DNA from: Hominiventricola filiformis
Lineage (GTDB): Bacteria; Bacillota; Clostridia; Lachnospirales; Lachnospiraceae
Reading direction: 5' to 3'
Assembly: GCF_020686965.1 (NCBI RefSeq)
Contig: NZ_JAJEPS010000001.1
Location: 186,001 to 250,000 of the forward strand
DNA length: 64,000 bases
Shown piece after piece: positions 16,687-25,966 of the stretch. The translations under genes and the position numbers were made by a program. Positions within the stretch are counted from its first letter, which is position 1, and every line of letters begins with the position of its first letter. The notes beneath the pieces were generated by a model that made no database searches, had not been told where the DNA came from, and was given only the letters and a program-made list of their open reading frames with translations.

Positions 16687-18579
16687 TTAAACCTCGCGGT
16701 AATCTCCGTCTACCACGTCATCTGCCGGACCGGAAGTACTCTGTCCTGCGCCGCCCATATCCGGACCTGCGCCCTGCTGACCTGCACCCTGTGCACCTGC
16801 ACCCTGTGCACCTGCAGTCTGCTCATACATCTTCTGGAACAGTTTCTGTGCTGCATTCATCAGATCCTCTTTACCGGATTTCAGTGCATCGATGTCTGCA
16901 TCAGAAATATCAGTCTGGTTAGCAGTTCTGTCTACAACTGCTTTCAGAGAATCAATCTTCGCCTGAACAGCTGCTTTCTCAGAAGCGTCGATCTTGTCTC
17001 CGGCTTCCTCCATTGCCTTCTCGGTCTGGAATACCATTGCATCTGCATCGTTTCTTGCATCAATGGCCTCTTTCCGTTTCTTATCCTGTGCCTCGAACTC
17101 AGCAGCTTCTTTGACTGCCTTATCGATATCGGAATCAGACATGTTGGAACCGGCGGTAATGGTGATGTGCTGCTCTTTTCCGGTACCCAGATCCTTAGCG
17201 GATACATTTACGATACCGTTTGCATCAATATCAAAGGTAACCTCGATCTGCGGAACTCCACGTCTTGCAGGCGGGATTCCATCCAGGCGGAACTGGCCGA
17301 GGGATTTGTTGTCTTTCGCGAACTGTCTCTCACCCTGTACTACGTTGATGTCTACAGCGGTCTGGTTATCAGCTGCGGTGGAGAAGATCTGGCTCTTCTT
17401 GGTCGGGATCGTGGTATTTCTCTCGATCAGACGGGTTGCGATACCTCCCATGGTCTCGATGGACAGAGACAGCGGAGTAACATCCAGAAGAAGGATATCA
17501 CCGGCACCTGCATCTCCTGCAAGTTTACCACCCTGAATGGAAGCACCGATTGCCACACACTCATCCGGGTTCAGAGATTTGCTCGGCTCATGTCCGGTTA
17601 ACTGTTTTACTTTATCCTGTACTGCCGGGATACGTGTGGAACCACCTACCAGCAGAACTTTACCAAGTTCAGACGGGCTGATACCTGCATCGCGGAGAGC
17701 TGCCTGTACCGGGTTAGCAGTACGCTCTACCAGATCGTGAGTCAGCTCATCAAATTTTGCTCTGGTCAGGTTCATATCAAAGTGAAGCGGACCGTCTGCG
17801 TTCATGCTGATGAACGGAAGGTTGATGTTGGTTGTTGTGGAAGCGGACAACTCTTTCTTAGCCTTCTCAGCTGCTTCTTTCAGTCTCTGCAGTGCCATCT
17901 TGTCGTTGCCAAGATCTACACCGTACTGTTTCTTGAATTCAGAGATCATATAATCTGTGATCTTCTGGTCGAAGTCATCACCACCCAGATGGTTGTCACC
18001 TGCGGTAGCCAGAACCTCGATAACGCCGTCACCGATCTCGATGATGGAAACATCGAAGGTACCGCCGCCAAGGTCGTATACCATGATCTTCTGCTCTTTC
18101 TCATTATCAAGGCCGTATGCCAGTGCTGCAGCGGTCGGCTCATTGATGATACGTTTTACATCCAGTCCTGCGATCTTACCTGCATCTTTGGTTGCCTGTC
18201 TCTGTGCGTCATTGAAGTATGCCGGAACAGTGATAACTGCCTCGGTTACTTTCTCGCCCAGATAGTTCTCTGCATCTGCTTTCAACTTCTGCAGGATCAT
18301 AGCGGAAATCTCCTGCGGAGAATATTTCTTTCCTTCGATGTCTACTTTATAATCAGTTCCCATATGTCTCTTGATGGAAGAGATGGTTTTCTCGGAGTTA
18401 GTAACTGCCTGACGTTTTGCCGGCTCTCCTACCAGACGCTCACCAGTCTTTGTAAATGCTACGATAGACGGTGTTGTTCTTGCTCCTTCTGTATTTGCAA
18501 CAACCGTAGGTTTTCCACCTTCCATTACGGCTACACAAGAGTTCGTTGTTCCTAAGTCAATACCAATAATCTTGCTCAT
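16687..18579 (-). CDS. dnaK: Chaperone DnaK (Hsp70)
   Basis: DnaK binds and releases unfolded segments in an ATP cycle with DnaJ and GrpE. At 630 aa it has the usual length. The ATPase domain begins with IGIDLGTTNSCVAV, with the phosphate loops DLGGGTFDVSI (about 165) and LLVGGSTRIPAV; the linker and substrate domain include DVTPLSLSIET. The C-terminal tail carries a low-complexity GAQGAG repeat (about 590-612). The lid differs from that of Gram-negatives in the normal Gram-positive way (no insertion in the ATPase domain). AGGAGG precedes the ATG. Confidence 0.99.
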   Translation of the reverse strand: MSKIIGIDLGTTNSCVAVMEGGKPTVVANTEGARTTPSIVAFTKTGERLVGEPAKRQAVTNSEKTISSIKRHMGTDYKVDIEGKKYSPQEISAMILQKLKADAENYLGEKVTEAVITVPAYFNDAQRQATKDAGKIAGLDVKRIINEPTAAALAYGLDNEKEQKIMVYDLGGGTFDVSIIEIGDGVIEVLATAGDNHLGGDDFDQKITDYMISEFKKQYGVDLGNDKMALQRLKEAAEKAKKELSASTTTNINLPFISMNADGPLHFDMNLTRAKFDELTHDLVERTANPVQAALRDAGISPSELGKVLLVGGSTRIPAVQDKVKQLTGHEPSKSLNPDECVAIGASIQGGKLAGDAGAGDILLLDVTPLSLSIETMGGIATRLIERNTTIPTKKSQIFSTAADNQTAVDINVVQGERQFAKDNKSLGQFRLDGIPPARRGVPQIEVTFDIDANGIVNVSAKDLGTGKEQHITITAGSNMSDSDIDKAVKEAAEFEAQDKKRKEAIDARNDADAMVFQTEKAMEEAGDKIDASEKAAVQAKIDSLKAVVDRTANQTDISDADIDALKSGKEDLMNAAQKLFQKMYEQTAGAQGAGAQGAGQQGAGPDMGGAGQSTSGPADDVVDGDYREV

Positions 18580-18617
18580 TTCTTTTTCCTCCTGAAAAAT
18601 ATATCTCTGAAAAATAG

Positions 18618-19223
18618 TTAATTGACAACTTTTACCATGCTGTGACGAAGCACTGCATCCTTATATTTGTAACCCTTCTGGAATTCCTCAGATACTGTAT
18701 TTTCTCCAAGTTCCTCATCCTCCGCATGCATCACTGCATTATGGAAATTCGGATCAAATTCCTGACCCACCGCTTCGATGGGGGTTACGCCCAAATCTGT
18801 AAGAACCGTGATCAGCTGTTTATAAATCATTTCCATTCCGCTGGCTACCGGTCCGTCTTTCTGATCTTCCGGAATACTCTTCAAGCCTCGCTCAAAGTTA
18901 TCTACTACCGGAAGCAGTTTCTCGATCACATCTCTTGCTCCCACCATGTACATCTGGGATTTCTCCTTTTCTGTACGGTTTCTGAAGTTTTCAAACTCCG
19001 CAAGCTGACGTTTTACTTTATCGGTCAGTTCTGCGATCTGCTCATCTTTCTTGTCTTTTTTCTCTTTCTTCTTTCCGAAGAATCCTTTTTTGTCAGGTTC
19101 CGCATCGGCTTTTGTTTCTTCTGTCTCGGCCGTCTCAGTGGCTTCTGCTTCAGCAGTATCTTCTGCTTTTACTTCTTCCTCCTGAATCTCCGGTTCCTGT
19201 TCCATTGTCTTGTTTTCTTCCAC
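18618..19223 (-). CDS. grpE: Nucleotide exchange factor GrpE
   Basis: GrpE exchanges ADP for ATP on DnaK. This 201-aa protein has a long acidic N-terminal region (residues 1-45), a Lys-rich stretch KKKEKKDKKDE, a coiled coil and the C-terminal beta domain ending in YKYKDAVLRHSMVKVVN. The start appears to be GTG at 19223, which has GGCGG seven bases upstream; the first ATG six codons later lacks a good site. It lies between hrcA (15 bp) and dnaK (38 bp). Confidence 0.96.
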   Translation of the reverse strand: MEENKTMEQEPEIQEEEVKAEDTAEAEATETAETEETKADAEPDKKGFFGKKKEKKDKKDEQIAELTDKVKRQLAEFENFRNRTEKEKSQMYMVGARDVIEKLLPVVDNFERGLKSIPEDQKDGPVASGMEMIYKQLITVLTDLGVTPIEAVGQEFDPNFHNAVMHAEDEELGENTVSEEFQKGYKYKDAVLRHSMVKVVN

Positions 19224-19238
19224 CGTTGTTCCGCCTTT

Positions 19239-20261
19239 CTATTTATGAAAAACATCATCCAGCTGATCCATCATGGCTTTCAGCTTACCCATAACGTTCT
19301 CGTAATCCATTCTCTTGGGACCAATGATTCCAATGGTACCCTGAAGTCCTTCGCCCAGTTCGTAGGTTGCAGTGACAACACTGCAGTCCTTCATGGATTT
19401 TACCGGTGTCTCATTACCGATATATACCTGAATTCCTTTTTCGTCTTTGTTCAGTGTGTCTGTAACCAGATCTACCAGGTTCTGCTTCTCCTCCAGTGTC
19501 TGTATCAGTTCACTGGCCTTTCCGTTCTCACTTAATTCCGGATAACGGAAAATGTTTGTGGCCCCGCCGGTGTAGATCTCCATTCCCTCATCGGAATGAA
19601 TCGCTTCGGCGACTGCATCCACCACATCACTGACGATGTTGCTGTGAATACCGGCCTGTTCTTTCATGCTGGAAATCATCTGAAGATTGATTTCCTGAAT
19701 GGTCTTTCCATTCAGCATGGTATTCAGCAGGATATTAAGCTTCAGAATACTTTCATCACTCAGTTCCTCACAGACCGGTAAGAGTTTGTTGCGGATCACA
19801 TTTCCTTCCGCTACAATCACCGCCAGGATCTGATTGGCATCCACACGGGACAACTGAATGAATTTCAGTTTGTTCTGATGATACTGTGGAGTGGAAACCA
19901 TCGTGGCATAATTGGTATCATTTGCCAGAATCTTTACCACCTGCTTCAGCACACTTTCCAGCCGGTCGGTACGCTGAACCATCAGTTCCTGAAGTTCCGT
20001 CACTTCCCGGTCTTTTTCCTGCATCAGGTAATCCACATACAGCCGGTATCCTTTATCGGAAGGAATTCTTCCGGCGGAAGTGTGGGGTTGAATGATGTAA
20101 CCCATCTCTTCCAGATCCGACATTTCATTGCGGATGGTAGCAGAGGAAAGCTTCAGGTCCGGATCCTTCGATATGGTTCTCGATCCTACCGGTTCTCCGG
20201 TCTCCATGTAATTCTGGATAATTACTTTTAAAATCTTTTTCTTTCTTTCATCCAGTTCCAT
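19239..20261 (-). CDS. hrcA: Heat-inducible repressor HrcA
   Basis: HrcA binds CIRCE operators and represses the operon it heads. The 340-aa protein starts at MELDERKKKILKVII (ATG 20261, with AAAGGAGAG upstream); the open frame extends upstream through the CIRCE element itself and is not coding there. It has an N-terminal winged helix (about 1-75, with SSATIRNEMSDLEEMGYI), and a GAF-like and dimerization region. The C-terminal GIIGPKRMDY motif is typical of the family. Confidence 0.97.
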   Translation of the reverse strand: MELDERKKKILKVIIQNYMETGEPVGSRTISKDPDLKLSSATIRNEMSDLEEMGYIIQPHTSAGRIPSDKGYRLYVDYLMQEKDREVTELQELMVQRTDRLESVLKQVVKILANDTNYATMVSTPQYHQNKLKFIQLSRVDANQILAVIVAEGNVIRNKLLPVCEELSDESILKLNILLNTMLNGKTIQEINLQMISSMKEQAGIHSNIVSDVVDAVAEAIHSDEGMEIYTGGATNIFRYPELSENGKASELIQTLEEKQNLVDLVTDTLNKDEKGIQVYIGNETPVKSMKDCSVVTATYELGEGLQGTIGIIGPKRMDYENVMGKLKAMMDQLDDVFHK

Positions 20262-20286
20262 GGTACTCTCTCCTTTCTTCTGCCTG

Positions 20287-20313
20287 TTAGCACTCAACAT
20301 TTAAGAGTGCTAA
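20287..20313. promoter_or_regulatory. CIRCE operator
   Basis: A perfect CIRCE: TTAGCACTC (20287-20295), nine spacer bases, GAGTGCTAA (20305-20313). It lies between the promoter and hrcA and is the HrcA binding site. Confidence 0.98.
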
Positions 20314-20328
20314 CATTTCCTGTAACTT

Positions 20329-20358
20329 AAGATAGCACCACCTATAGTGCTTTGTCAA
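20329..20358 (-). promoter_or_regulatory. Sigma-A promoter of the hrcA heat-shock operon
   Basis: -35 TTGACA (20353-20358), 18-base spacer, -10 TATCTT (20329-20334) on the minus strand. The predicted start of transcription lies right at the upstream edge of the CIRCE element, the usual layout. Confidence 0.8.
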
Positions 20359-20395
20359 GTGTATTTTCTATTTTTTTGTGGAGATTTTGTGAACA

Positions 20396-20436
20396 CGAAA
20401 AAACCATGTAGAAAACTGAATCATCCACATGGTTTC
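20396..20436 (-). terminator. Terminator after the TPR lipoprotein gene
   Basis: On the minus strand AAACCATGT and ACATGGTTT form a 9-bp stem around a 17-base loop, followed by T-rich sequence ending in TTTTTTTCG. It separates this operon from the hrcA promoter. Confidence 0.85.
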
Positions 20437-20441
20437 CGTAT

Positions 20442-21362
20442 TTATTCTTCTGTACTTTCTTCTGCTGTTTCTTCCTCTGTGTCCTCACCAGACTGTCCGT
20501 CTTCGGATCGTGTCTTCAGAAAGGTATATTCTCTCTGCGCATCTCCATCATCCGGATAGCTTTCCAGATAGGTTTCCATTTTCTGAAGAGCAGTTGTAAA
20601 ATCCCCTTTATATTCATACACTGCGATCTCCGATGCCAGCAGTTTCTGCAGGCATCCGCCATTTCCCATGGAAATACCGGCTTCCAGTGTTGATGCAGCT
20701 CCATCGTAATCCTGATTATCAAGCTGCCAGGAGGCTACTTTTTCATAGGCATCCTGATGTTTCACATTCCCGCTGTTCAGATAATTCTGATAAAGGGTTA
20801 TGGCATATTCCGGATTCCCCATCTCATTGTAAAGCTGCGCCTGCCAGTAGATTCCTTCCGTATTTCCCTCTTTTACTGCGGTTTCCAAATAGGACTTTGC
20901 ATTGGTATAATCTTCCATATAATAAGAGAGTCTTCCCAGCATAATTTTATCTTTCTTCGAAGTCATCCCCATGGCACTGGCGAAATCCGCATTGGCAGCT
21001 TCCCTGTTCTCTGCTGCCCGATAGAGCAGTCCTCTGGTCAGATACATTTCCTGGCTTTTCTTTACATCCAGAACTGCACTGCAGACAGTGATGGCATCCT
21101 CCGTATTTCCTTCTGCATACAGTGCCGATGCTTTATAGGCTGCAATGTCCATCTCCAGGTTTCCCACATACATATCGGAAAGTCCCAATGCTTCATCATA
21201 GGAAGCAACTGCCGCTTCATAGTCTCCTTCTTTTGCCTGTTCCATACCCTGGGAGCGAAGCGTCATCTGCTGCTCCTGTACAGCCTTGCTGTTTCCACAG
21301 CCCGCCATCAGAATCATGCAGAACATGGCAGCCATAACTGCAGTTATTCGATGCTTTCTCAT
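20442..21362 (-). CDS. TPR-repeat lipoprotein
   Basis: The 306-aa product begins MRKHRITAVMAAMF and has a lipobox LMAGC (Cys about residue 21), so it is a lipoprotein anchored outside the membrane. The rest is a series of tetratricopeptide-like helical repeats (for example YEAAVASYDEALGL, PEYAITLYQNYLN, DYDGAASTLEAGI), ending in an acidic Glu/Thr-rich tail. The start was set at the ATG at 21362, which overlaps the stop of the upstream glycosyltransferase as ATGA. It may act as an assembly scaffold for surface polysaccharide or wall enzymes; this is only suggested by position. Confidence 0.85.
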   Translation of the reverse strand: MRKHRITAVMAAMFCMILMAGCGNSKAVQEQQMTLRSQGMEQAKEGDYEAAVASYDEALGLSDMYVGNLEMDIAAYKASALYAEGNTEDAITVCSAVLDVKKSQEMYLTRGLLYRAAENREAANADFASAMGMTSKKDKIMLGRLSYYMEDYTNAKSYLETAVKEGNTEGIYWQAQLYNEMGNPEYAITLYQNYLNSGNVKHQDAYEKVASWQLDNQDYDGAASTLEAGISMGNGGCLQKLLASEIAVYEYKGDFTTALQKMETYLESYPDDGDAQREYTFLKTRSEDGQSGEDTEEETAEESTEE

Positions 21363-22288
21363 AGGTTTTCCTCCTTCTCCCAGAATTTCCGATTCATGGT
21401 GCATGCCAGAATCACTTTTTCCGGAAGCCGCTCATATTGCTGTCCCAGCTTATAACCCAGAAGCTTCCCGGCACTCTGTGTCATCACCTGAATCATCAGC
21501 CATGGTTTTCCGATCCTGATACAATAGGAAAGACTTTTCTTTACAAGACGGATTCCCTCAGATTCTGACCGAATACCGCCAAAAATCTCCGGATGCATGG
21601 TCTGGGATACCGCCAGATCAAAATTCCGGTGGAACTGTTCCAGGGCACTGTAATTATGAGAATGCACCACCTGCGCATCTGCGCAGTAAGCGATCTTTCC
21701 GCCTTTTTTCACAATAGTTCCCGCATAGATCATATCCTCATTAAAAATGGTCCTTTTCACAAATCCACCCAGTTCCAGATATTTGTCCCGCCTCCATGCC
21801 GCACACACATTGGAACAGAAAAAGGTCTTGATTCCAAGTATCGGAAGATCTTCTTTTCCCTTGATTCTGCTCTCCTCCGGATAGTTAAAACTTCTTGTAT
21901 ATTTTTCCACTTCCCTGCAGTTCTCTTTTGGCAGCTGTCTTGCATAGGCAGCCCAGACTTCCGGATCATCAAAAGCCTTCAGAAGTGTCCCTGCCATATG
22001 TTCATCCGCCGGAATGGCATCCTGCGTCATGCAGATCACTACATCTGCGTCTGACATGCGGATTCCCTGGTCTCTGGTTCCGCCATGGTCAAACTCCGCC
22101 CTGGTCACATGATGTACTTCCGCTTTCGGATGGTCTTTCAGAATCTCTGCCGGAAAACAGGCCTCCTCCGTATTCATCAGTATGATTCTGTTTACCGGAT
22201 AGTCCTGCGCTTCCAGAAGGGAGAGCAGCTGTTCCAGCTCTTTGCCCGGATGATATACCGGGATCAGTACGTCTGCCGTTCTTTTCAT
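21359..22288 (-). CDS. GT2 glycosyltransferase, rhamnosyltransferase-like
   Basis: This 309-aa GT-A enzyme has the N-terminal nucleotide-sugar fold (ADVLIPVYHPGKELEQLL) and the HGGTR motif in RAEFDHGGTRDQGI (about residue 67), which is common in rhamnosyltransferases; the acidic metal-site region reads MTQDAIPAD (about 90). The FNEDMIYAG motif (about 180) supplies the catalytic acid. Rhamnose use fits the rmlABC genes nearby but is an inference. Its start lies 30 bases after the LCP gene's terminator and has only a weak ribosome site, so it may depend on read-through. Confidence 0.85.
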   Translation of the reverse strand: MKRTADVLIPVYHPGKELEQLLSLLEAQDYPVNRIILMNTEEACFPAEILKDHPKAEVHHVTRAEFDHGGTRDQGIRMSDADVVICMTQDAIPADEHMAGTLLKAFDDPEVWAAYARQLPKENCREVEKYTRSFNYPEESRIKGKEDLPILGIKTFFCSNVCAAWRRDKYLELGGFVKRTIFNEDMIYAGTIVKKGGKIAYCADAQVVHSHNYSALEQFHRNFDLAVSQTMHPEIFGGIRSESEGIRLVKKSLSYCIRIGKPWLMIQVMTQSAGKLLGYKLGQQYERLPEKVILACTMNRKFWEKEENL

Positions 22289-22318
22289 TTACCTGTCTCT
22301 TTCTTACTTTCTTTCTGA

Positions 22319-22350
22319 TAAAAAAAGCGAGGAAGTATTTTCTTCCTCGC
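22319..22350 (-). terminator. Terminator after the LCP gene
   Basis: On the minus strand a 9-bp stem GCGAGGAAG / CTTCCTCGC with a short loop is followed by TTTTTTT. It closes the CotH-to-LCP operon. Confidence 0.9.
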
Positions 22351-22363
22351 CTGATGTCTGAAA

Positions 22364-23500
22364 TCAATATCCGGTCTCTGTTGTAATCTGGCTGGAGATT
22401 GCTTTTACTTCATCTGACGGCTGATAATCCGTTGTACCGAACAGATACTCATGAAGCTGTTTTACATTTTCTTCCAGATTTACCGGAATTACACAGGAGC
22501 CTTTGCCCTTTACAGTAGCAGCCGCCTTGTCAAACGGGAAACCGGTGGTATCCACGATATCGTAGGTCAGAAGCTGCGGAGCCATTGCAAGAAGCTCATC
22601 GTTGGTATAATTGGTAGCTGCCAGCGGGAATACAGCATCGATAATATCATTTACCTGGCTGATATCCATGGTCTTTGCCTTGCTGACAATCTGCATGATT
22701 ACTTCTCGCTGACGCTCAGTACGCTTGAAGTCATCACCTGCAGTATAACGGATACGGCAGTAGGAAGTTGCCTGTACACCGTCCAGTGTCTGAAGTCCGG
22801 TCTTTGTCAACGGAGTAGTCTTCACGCCGGTAACCTCGGATGTCTCTACAATGTAGTTATTCAGATGCTCAATCTCAGCATCATCAACGTCAATGTCAAT
22901 GCCGCCCAGGAGATCAATTGCCTTGGTCATTGCCGCAAAGTCCACACTGATATAATACTGGATATCCAGATCCAGGTTCTTATTCAGCATGCTCATGGCC
23001 TGCTGCGGACCACCTGCGGAATATGCACCATTACACTTGTTGAACTTTCCATTCGTCAAATCAAGATAGGTATCACGGTATACACTGACCAGTTTTACTT
23101 CTTTGGTATCATTATTGATACTTGCAATAATGACGGTGTCACTTCTGTTTCCGCTTCCCAGCTGTCCTGCCTGACGGGTATCGAGGCCGAAAAGTGCCAC
23201 CGTTGTATATCCCTTCATGGACTCCAGGGTAGATTCCTGAATTGTGTCATTCACTTCTACTTTTTCCGGGTCTACCTTCGGCTTCTGGAGCTTATCCAGC
23301 TTGCTTACTACCCAGAATCCAAGCACCAGAATCAGAATTACCGCGATCTCGATACCGAAGATCATCATGCGCTTTTTCTTTCTGGCCGCTTTTTTCTTAG
23401 CTCCCCCTCTGCTTCCTTTCGCTGACGCGGTCTTCGCAGAAGATGTCTTATGAGCCGTAGCTTTTTTCGAAGTCGTCTTTTTCATCGTTTCTTTTGCCAT
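22364..23500 (-). CDS. LytR-CpsA-Psr (LCP) family wall polymer ligase
   Basis: LCP proteins move polyprenyl-linked anionic or capsular polymers onto peptidoglycan on the outer face of the membrane. The 378-aa protein has a very basic cytoplasmic head rich in Lys, Ala and Thr (1-45), one membrane anchor (MMIFGIEIAVILILVLGFWVV, about 46-66) and an LCP domain with SDTVIIASINNDTKEVKLVSVYRDT (in two parts, about 125-148), the catalytic-site Arg cluster near YCRIRYTAGDDFKRTERQ, and a C-terminal extension. It ends the operon with the polyprenyl sugar transferase, consistent with attaching the polymer made by these genes. Confidence 0.92.
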   Translation of the reverse strand: MAKETMKKTTSKKATAHKTSSAKTASAKGSRGGAKKKAARKKKRMMIFGIEIAVILILVLGFWVVSKLDKLQKPKVDPEKVEVNDTIQESTLESMKGYTTVALFGLDTRQAGQLGSGNRSDTVIIASINNDTKEVKLVSVYRDTYLDLTNGKFNKCNGAYSAGGPQQAMSMLNKNLDLDIQYYISVDFAAMTKAIDLLGGIDIDVDDAEIEHLNNYIVETSEVTGVKTTPLTKTGLQTLDGVQATSYCRIRYTAGDDFKRTERQREVIMQIVSKAKTMDISQVNDIIDAVFPLAATNYTNDELLAMAPQLLTYDIVDTTGFPFDKAAATVKGKGSCVIPVNLEENVKQLHEYLFGTTDYQPSDEVKAISSQITTETGY

Positions 23501-23521
23501 AGTTCATCCTTTCTACGCCTG

Positions 23522-24931
23522 TTAATAAGCATTCTTATTTACAAAGCCCTTGAAGAACGTAAGAAACAGAATTTTAAAATCCAGTCCCATAGTCCAGTTC
23601 TCAATGTAATACAGGTCGTATTCAATACGCTTTTTAATAGATGTATCCCCGCGGAAACCATTCACCTGCGCCCATCCGGTGAGTCCTGGGCGAACCTGAT
23701 GTTTGATCATATAACGAGGAATCTCTTCACGGAATTTTTCCACGAAGAAGGGCCGTTCCGGTCTTGGACCTACAAGGCTCATGTCACCTTTCAGAATGTT
23801 GAACAGCTGCGGAAGCTCATCGATGCTGGTCCTCCGGATTACTTTGCCCACTGCTGTTACGCGGGGGTCATTTCGCACGGTCCAGGCTTTCTTTTCGCTT
23901 TTCTCAGACTGCACTTCCATAGATCGGAACTTATACATCTGAAATGTCTGGTTATGGAGTCCTACTCGCTCCTGTTTATATATCAACGGTCCTTTGGATG
24001 TTGTCTTTACCAAAATGGCCGTAACCAGCATCACTGGTGAAAAAAGGATAATGGCAACAACTGCGCCCACAATATCCACTGTCCGCTTGCAGACCATGTT
24101 AAACGTATTGGTCAGCGGCACATGTCTGATATTCACTACCGGAAGCCCCAGAAGATCTTCTGTATAGGGTCTCGTCGGTATAATATCATTATAGTCCGGA
24201 ACGAATTTTGTATGCACGCCGGACTTCTCGCAGATCGCAACGATCCGCTTCAATTTATAGTATTCCCGGAGAGCAAGCGTAATCGCAATCTCATCCAGGC
24301 GGTTATTCTCCAGAATCTGTTCCAGTTCTTCCGTTGTTCCGAGGACCGGCACATTTTTGTAAGTATATCCCGTCTCTTTGTTATCATCCAGAATTCCGCA
24401 CACACGGTATCCCCACTGAGGATTCGCATAGATACGGTCGATGAATGCCTCTGCTGCACTGCTGTATCCTACAAAAATAATGTGGCGCAGGTTAAATCCG
24501 CTCTTTCGTATCTTTCTGAGACAGATACGAATCAGATTACGGACAAGAATCTCCATCACAATGTTGACTACACAGAAGTAGAACAGCATGGTTCTGGAAT
24601 ATTCATATGCATAACCGTTATATTCCCTCAACAGGAAAAATACAGCCATGACAATCAGCAGTCCAAATGCATTGGCCTTGACAATATTACCAATCTCAAG
24701 CCTGCGGCCCTGTACTCTCTTTGCCGTATACATGTTAAATGCCAGATACAGCATCAGATACAACGGTACAATTCCAGCCAGAGCCACCATATAAAGGACA
24801 AACCCAAGTCCAGGTGGATCACGCAGAATTACAAACTTATAGACCCAGGCCAGAAAATATGATACGCAAATGACGGCGGCATCTATTACAACATGAATCC
24901 GATTAAAATACCGTTGGTTATCCTTAATCAA
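23522..24931 (-). CDS. Polyprenyl glycosylphosphotransferase (initiating enzyme)
   Basis: This enzyme transfers a sugar-1-phosphate to undecaprenyl phosphate, the first step of exopolysaccharide or wall polysaccharide synthesis. The 469-aa protein has about four N-terminal membrane spans (residues 10-125), a CoA-binding-like Rossmann middle region (RHIIFVGYSSAAE) and a C-terminal catalytic domain with a membrane hairpin (KRTVDIVGAVVAIILF), YKFRSM, and DELPQLFNILKGDMSLVGPRP. The start seems to be TTG (24931), with AGGTGAG five bases upstream. The sugar specificity cannot be read from sequence. Confidence 0.94.
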   Translation of the reverse strand: MIKDNQRYFNRIHVVIDAAVICVSYFLAWVYKFVILRDPPGLGFVLYMVALAGIVPLYLMLYLAFNMYTAKRVQGRRLEIGNIVKANAFGLLIVMAVFFLLREYNGYAYEYSRTMLFYFCVVNIVMEILVRNLIRICLRKIRKSGFNLRHIIFVGYSSAAEAFIDRIYANPQWGYRVCGILDDNKETGYTYKNVPVLGTTEELEQILENNRLDEIAITLALREYYKLKRIVAICEKSGVHTKFVPDYNDIIPTRPYTEDLLGLPVVNIRHVPLTNTFNMVCKRTVDIVGAVVAIILFSPVMLVTAILVKTTSKGPLIYKQERVGLHNQTFQMYKFRSMEVQSEKSEKKAWTVRNDPRVTAVGKVIRRTSIDELPQLFNILKGDMSLVGPRPERPFFVEKFREEIPRYMIKHQVRPGLTGWAQVNGFRGDTSIKKRIEYDLYYIENWTMGLDFKILFLTFFKGFVNKNAY

Positions 24932-24983
24932 ATTTTCTCACCTATAATTCCCCCTTCGCTGCATCCTGTCAGGAACATCCTGT

Positions 24984-25943
24984 CTATTTTCCAAGCCGCA
25001 ACAGATTTCGCAGTAATTCCAGCTCAATTGCCAGACAGCGAATCACATGCTGCTTTCCAAAAGATGTTCTTCTGTCCGGATTCGATCTGCACAGCTGAAT
25101 TCCTCTTACGAGGCCTTCCCTGTAATCCCTGCCCAGACCTTTCTTCACGAAAAAAAGATACTTTATCAGAAAACCCGCCAATAACAGCGGTGAATTCACT
25201 ATAATCTGAATCAGCGGCATATTTTTGTAAATCAGGTAAAGATTGTTGCCCGCTGAGTGCACCACTTTAAAATGATTGTAGCGGGAACCGCTGGTGCCGC
25301 TTCCCACATGGTAAACCTTTGCTTCCGGTTCATACCAGTGATAATATCCCGCCAGTTTTGCCCGGTAGGACAAATCCATATCTTCCAGATAGGCAAAATG
25401 GGCTTCATCAAATCCACCCAGTCTTTCTGTCAGGCTCTTCCGGTATATTGCCGCTCCTGCACAGGAAGAAAAAATCTTCTGTCCACTACGGTAATTCTCC
25501 ACCGGACGTCCCTTGCCTCTGGCCATTCCCCAGCCAAGGACGCAGTAAAAATCTCCCGCATCATCCATTTTGCTGTGATCATGGTACTGTATCATACATG
25601 CCTGACAGGAAAAACGCTTTCTGTCCTTCTTGATAGACGCAAGAAGCCGAAGTGCAAAATCCGGCTTGATCTCCGTGTCATTATTCAGAAGAATCACATA
25701 TTCACTCTCGGCATACCGAAAACCTTCATTCACTGCCCGGCAGAAGCCATAATTCTTTTCCAGGCAGATCAGGCGGCAGGCAGGAAACTCTGTTCTGATA
25801 TATTCCTGGCTCCCGTCAGTGGAACCGTTATCCACTATTAAAACCTCGGCCGATACTCCTTCCTGTTTTTCCACAGAACGAAGACATGCGCCAAGGTAGG
25901 CAATTCCATTATAATTCGGGATTACAATCGTTACATCCGGCAT
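24984..25943 (-). CDS. GT2 glycosyltransferase (WcaE/rhamnosyl type)
   Basis: The 319-aa protein has a complete GT-A fold: VTIVIPNYNG at the N-terminus, DNGSTDGS (about 40), the DxD-type metal site LLNNDTEI (about 87) and the catalytic acid in LEDMDLSYRAK (about 190). The C-terminal region is hydrophobic and may lie on the membrane. AGAGGA precedes the ATG. It sits between a double-domain GT2 and the initiating transferase and should add one sugar to the lipid-linked chain. The donor is unknown. Confidence 0.9.
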   Translation of the reverse strand: MPDVTIVIPNYNGIAYLGACLRSVEKQEGVSAEVLIVDNGSTDGSQEYIRTEFPACRLICLEKNYGFCRAVNEGFRYAESEYVILLNNDTEIKPDFALRLLASIKKDRKRFSCQACMIQYHDHSKMDDAGDFYCVLGWGMARGKGRPVENYRSGQKIFSSCAGAAIYRKSLTERLGGFDEAHFAYLEDMDLSYRAKLAGYYHWYEPEAKVYHVGSGTSGSRYNHFKVVHSAGNNLYLIYKNMPLIQIIVNSPLLLAGFLIKYLFFVKKGLGRDYREGLVRGIQLCRSNPDRRTSFGKQHVIRCLAIELELLRNLLRLGK

Positions 25944-25966
25944 ATCCTATCCTCTTTTTTCAGTGA

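Noticed and set aside
16780..16812. Short repeats near the end of dnaK as a regulatory or mobile repeat
   Set aside because: They encode the low-complexity Gly/Ala/Gln tail common in Gram-positive DnaK.
16471..17601. Long open frame on the plus strand opposite dnaJ and dnaK
   Set aside because: It is a mirror of strong coding on the minus strand, has no ribosome site or family motif, and spans two known genes.
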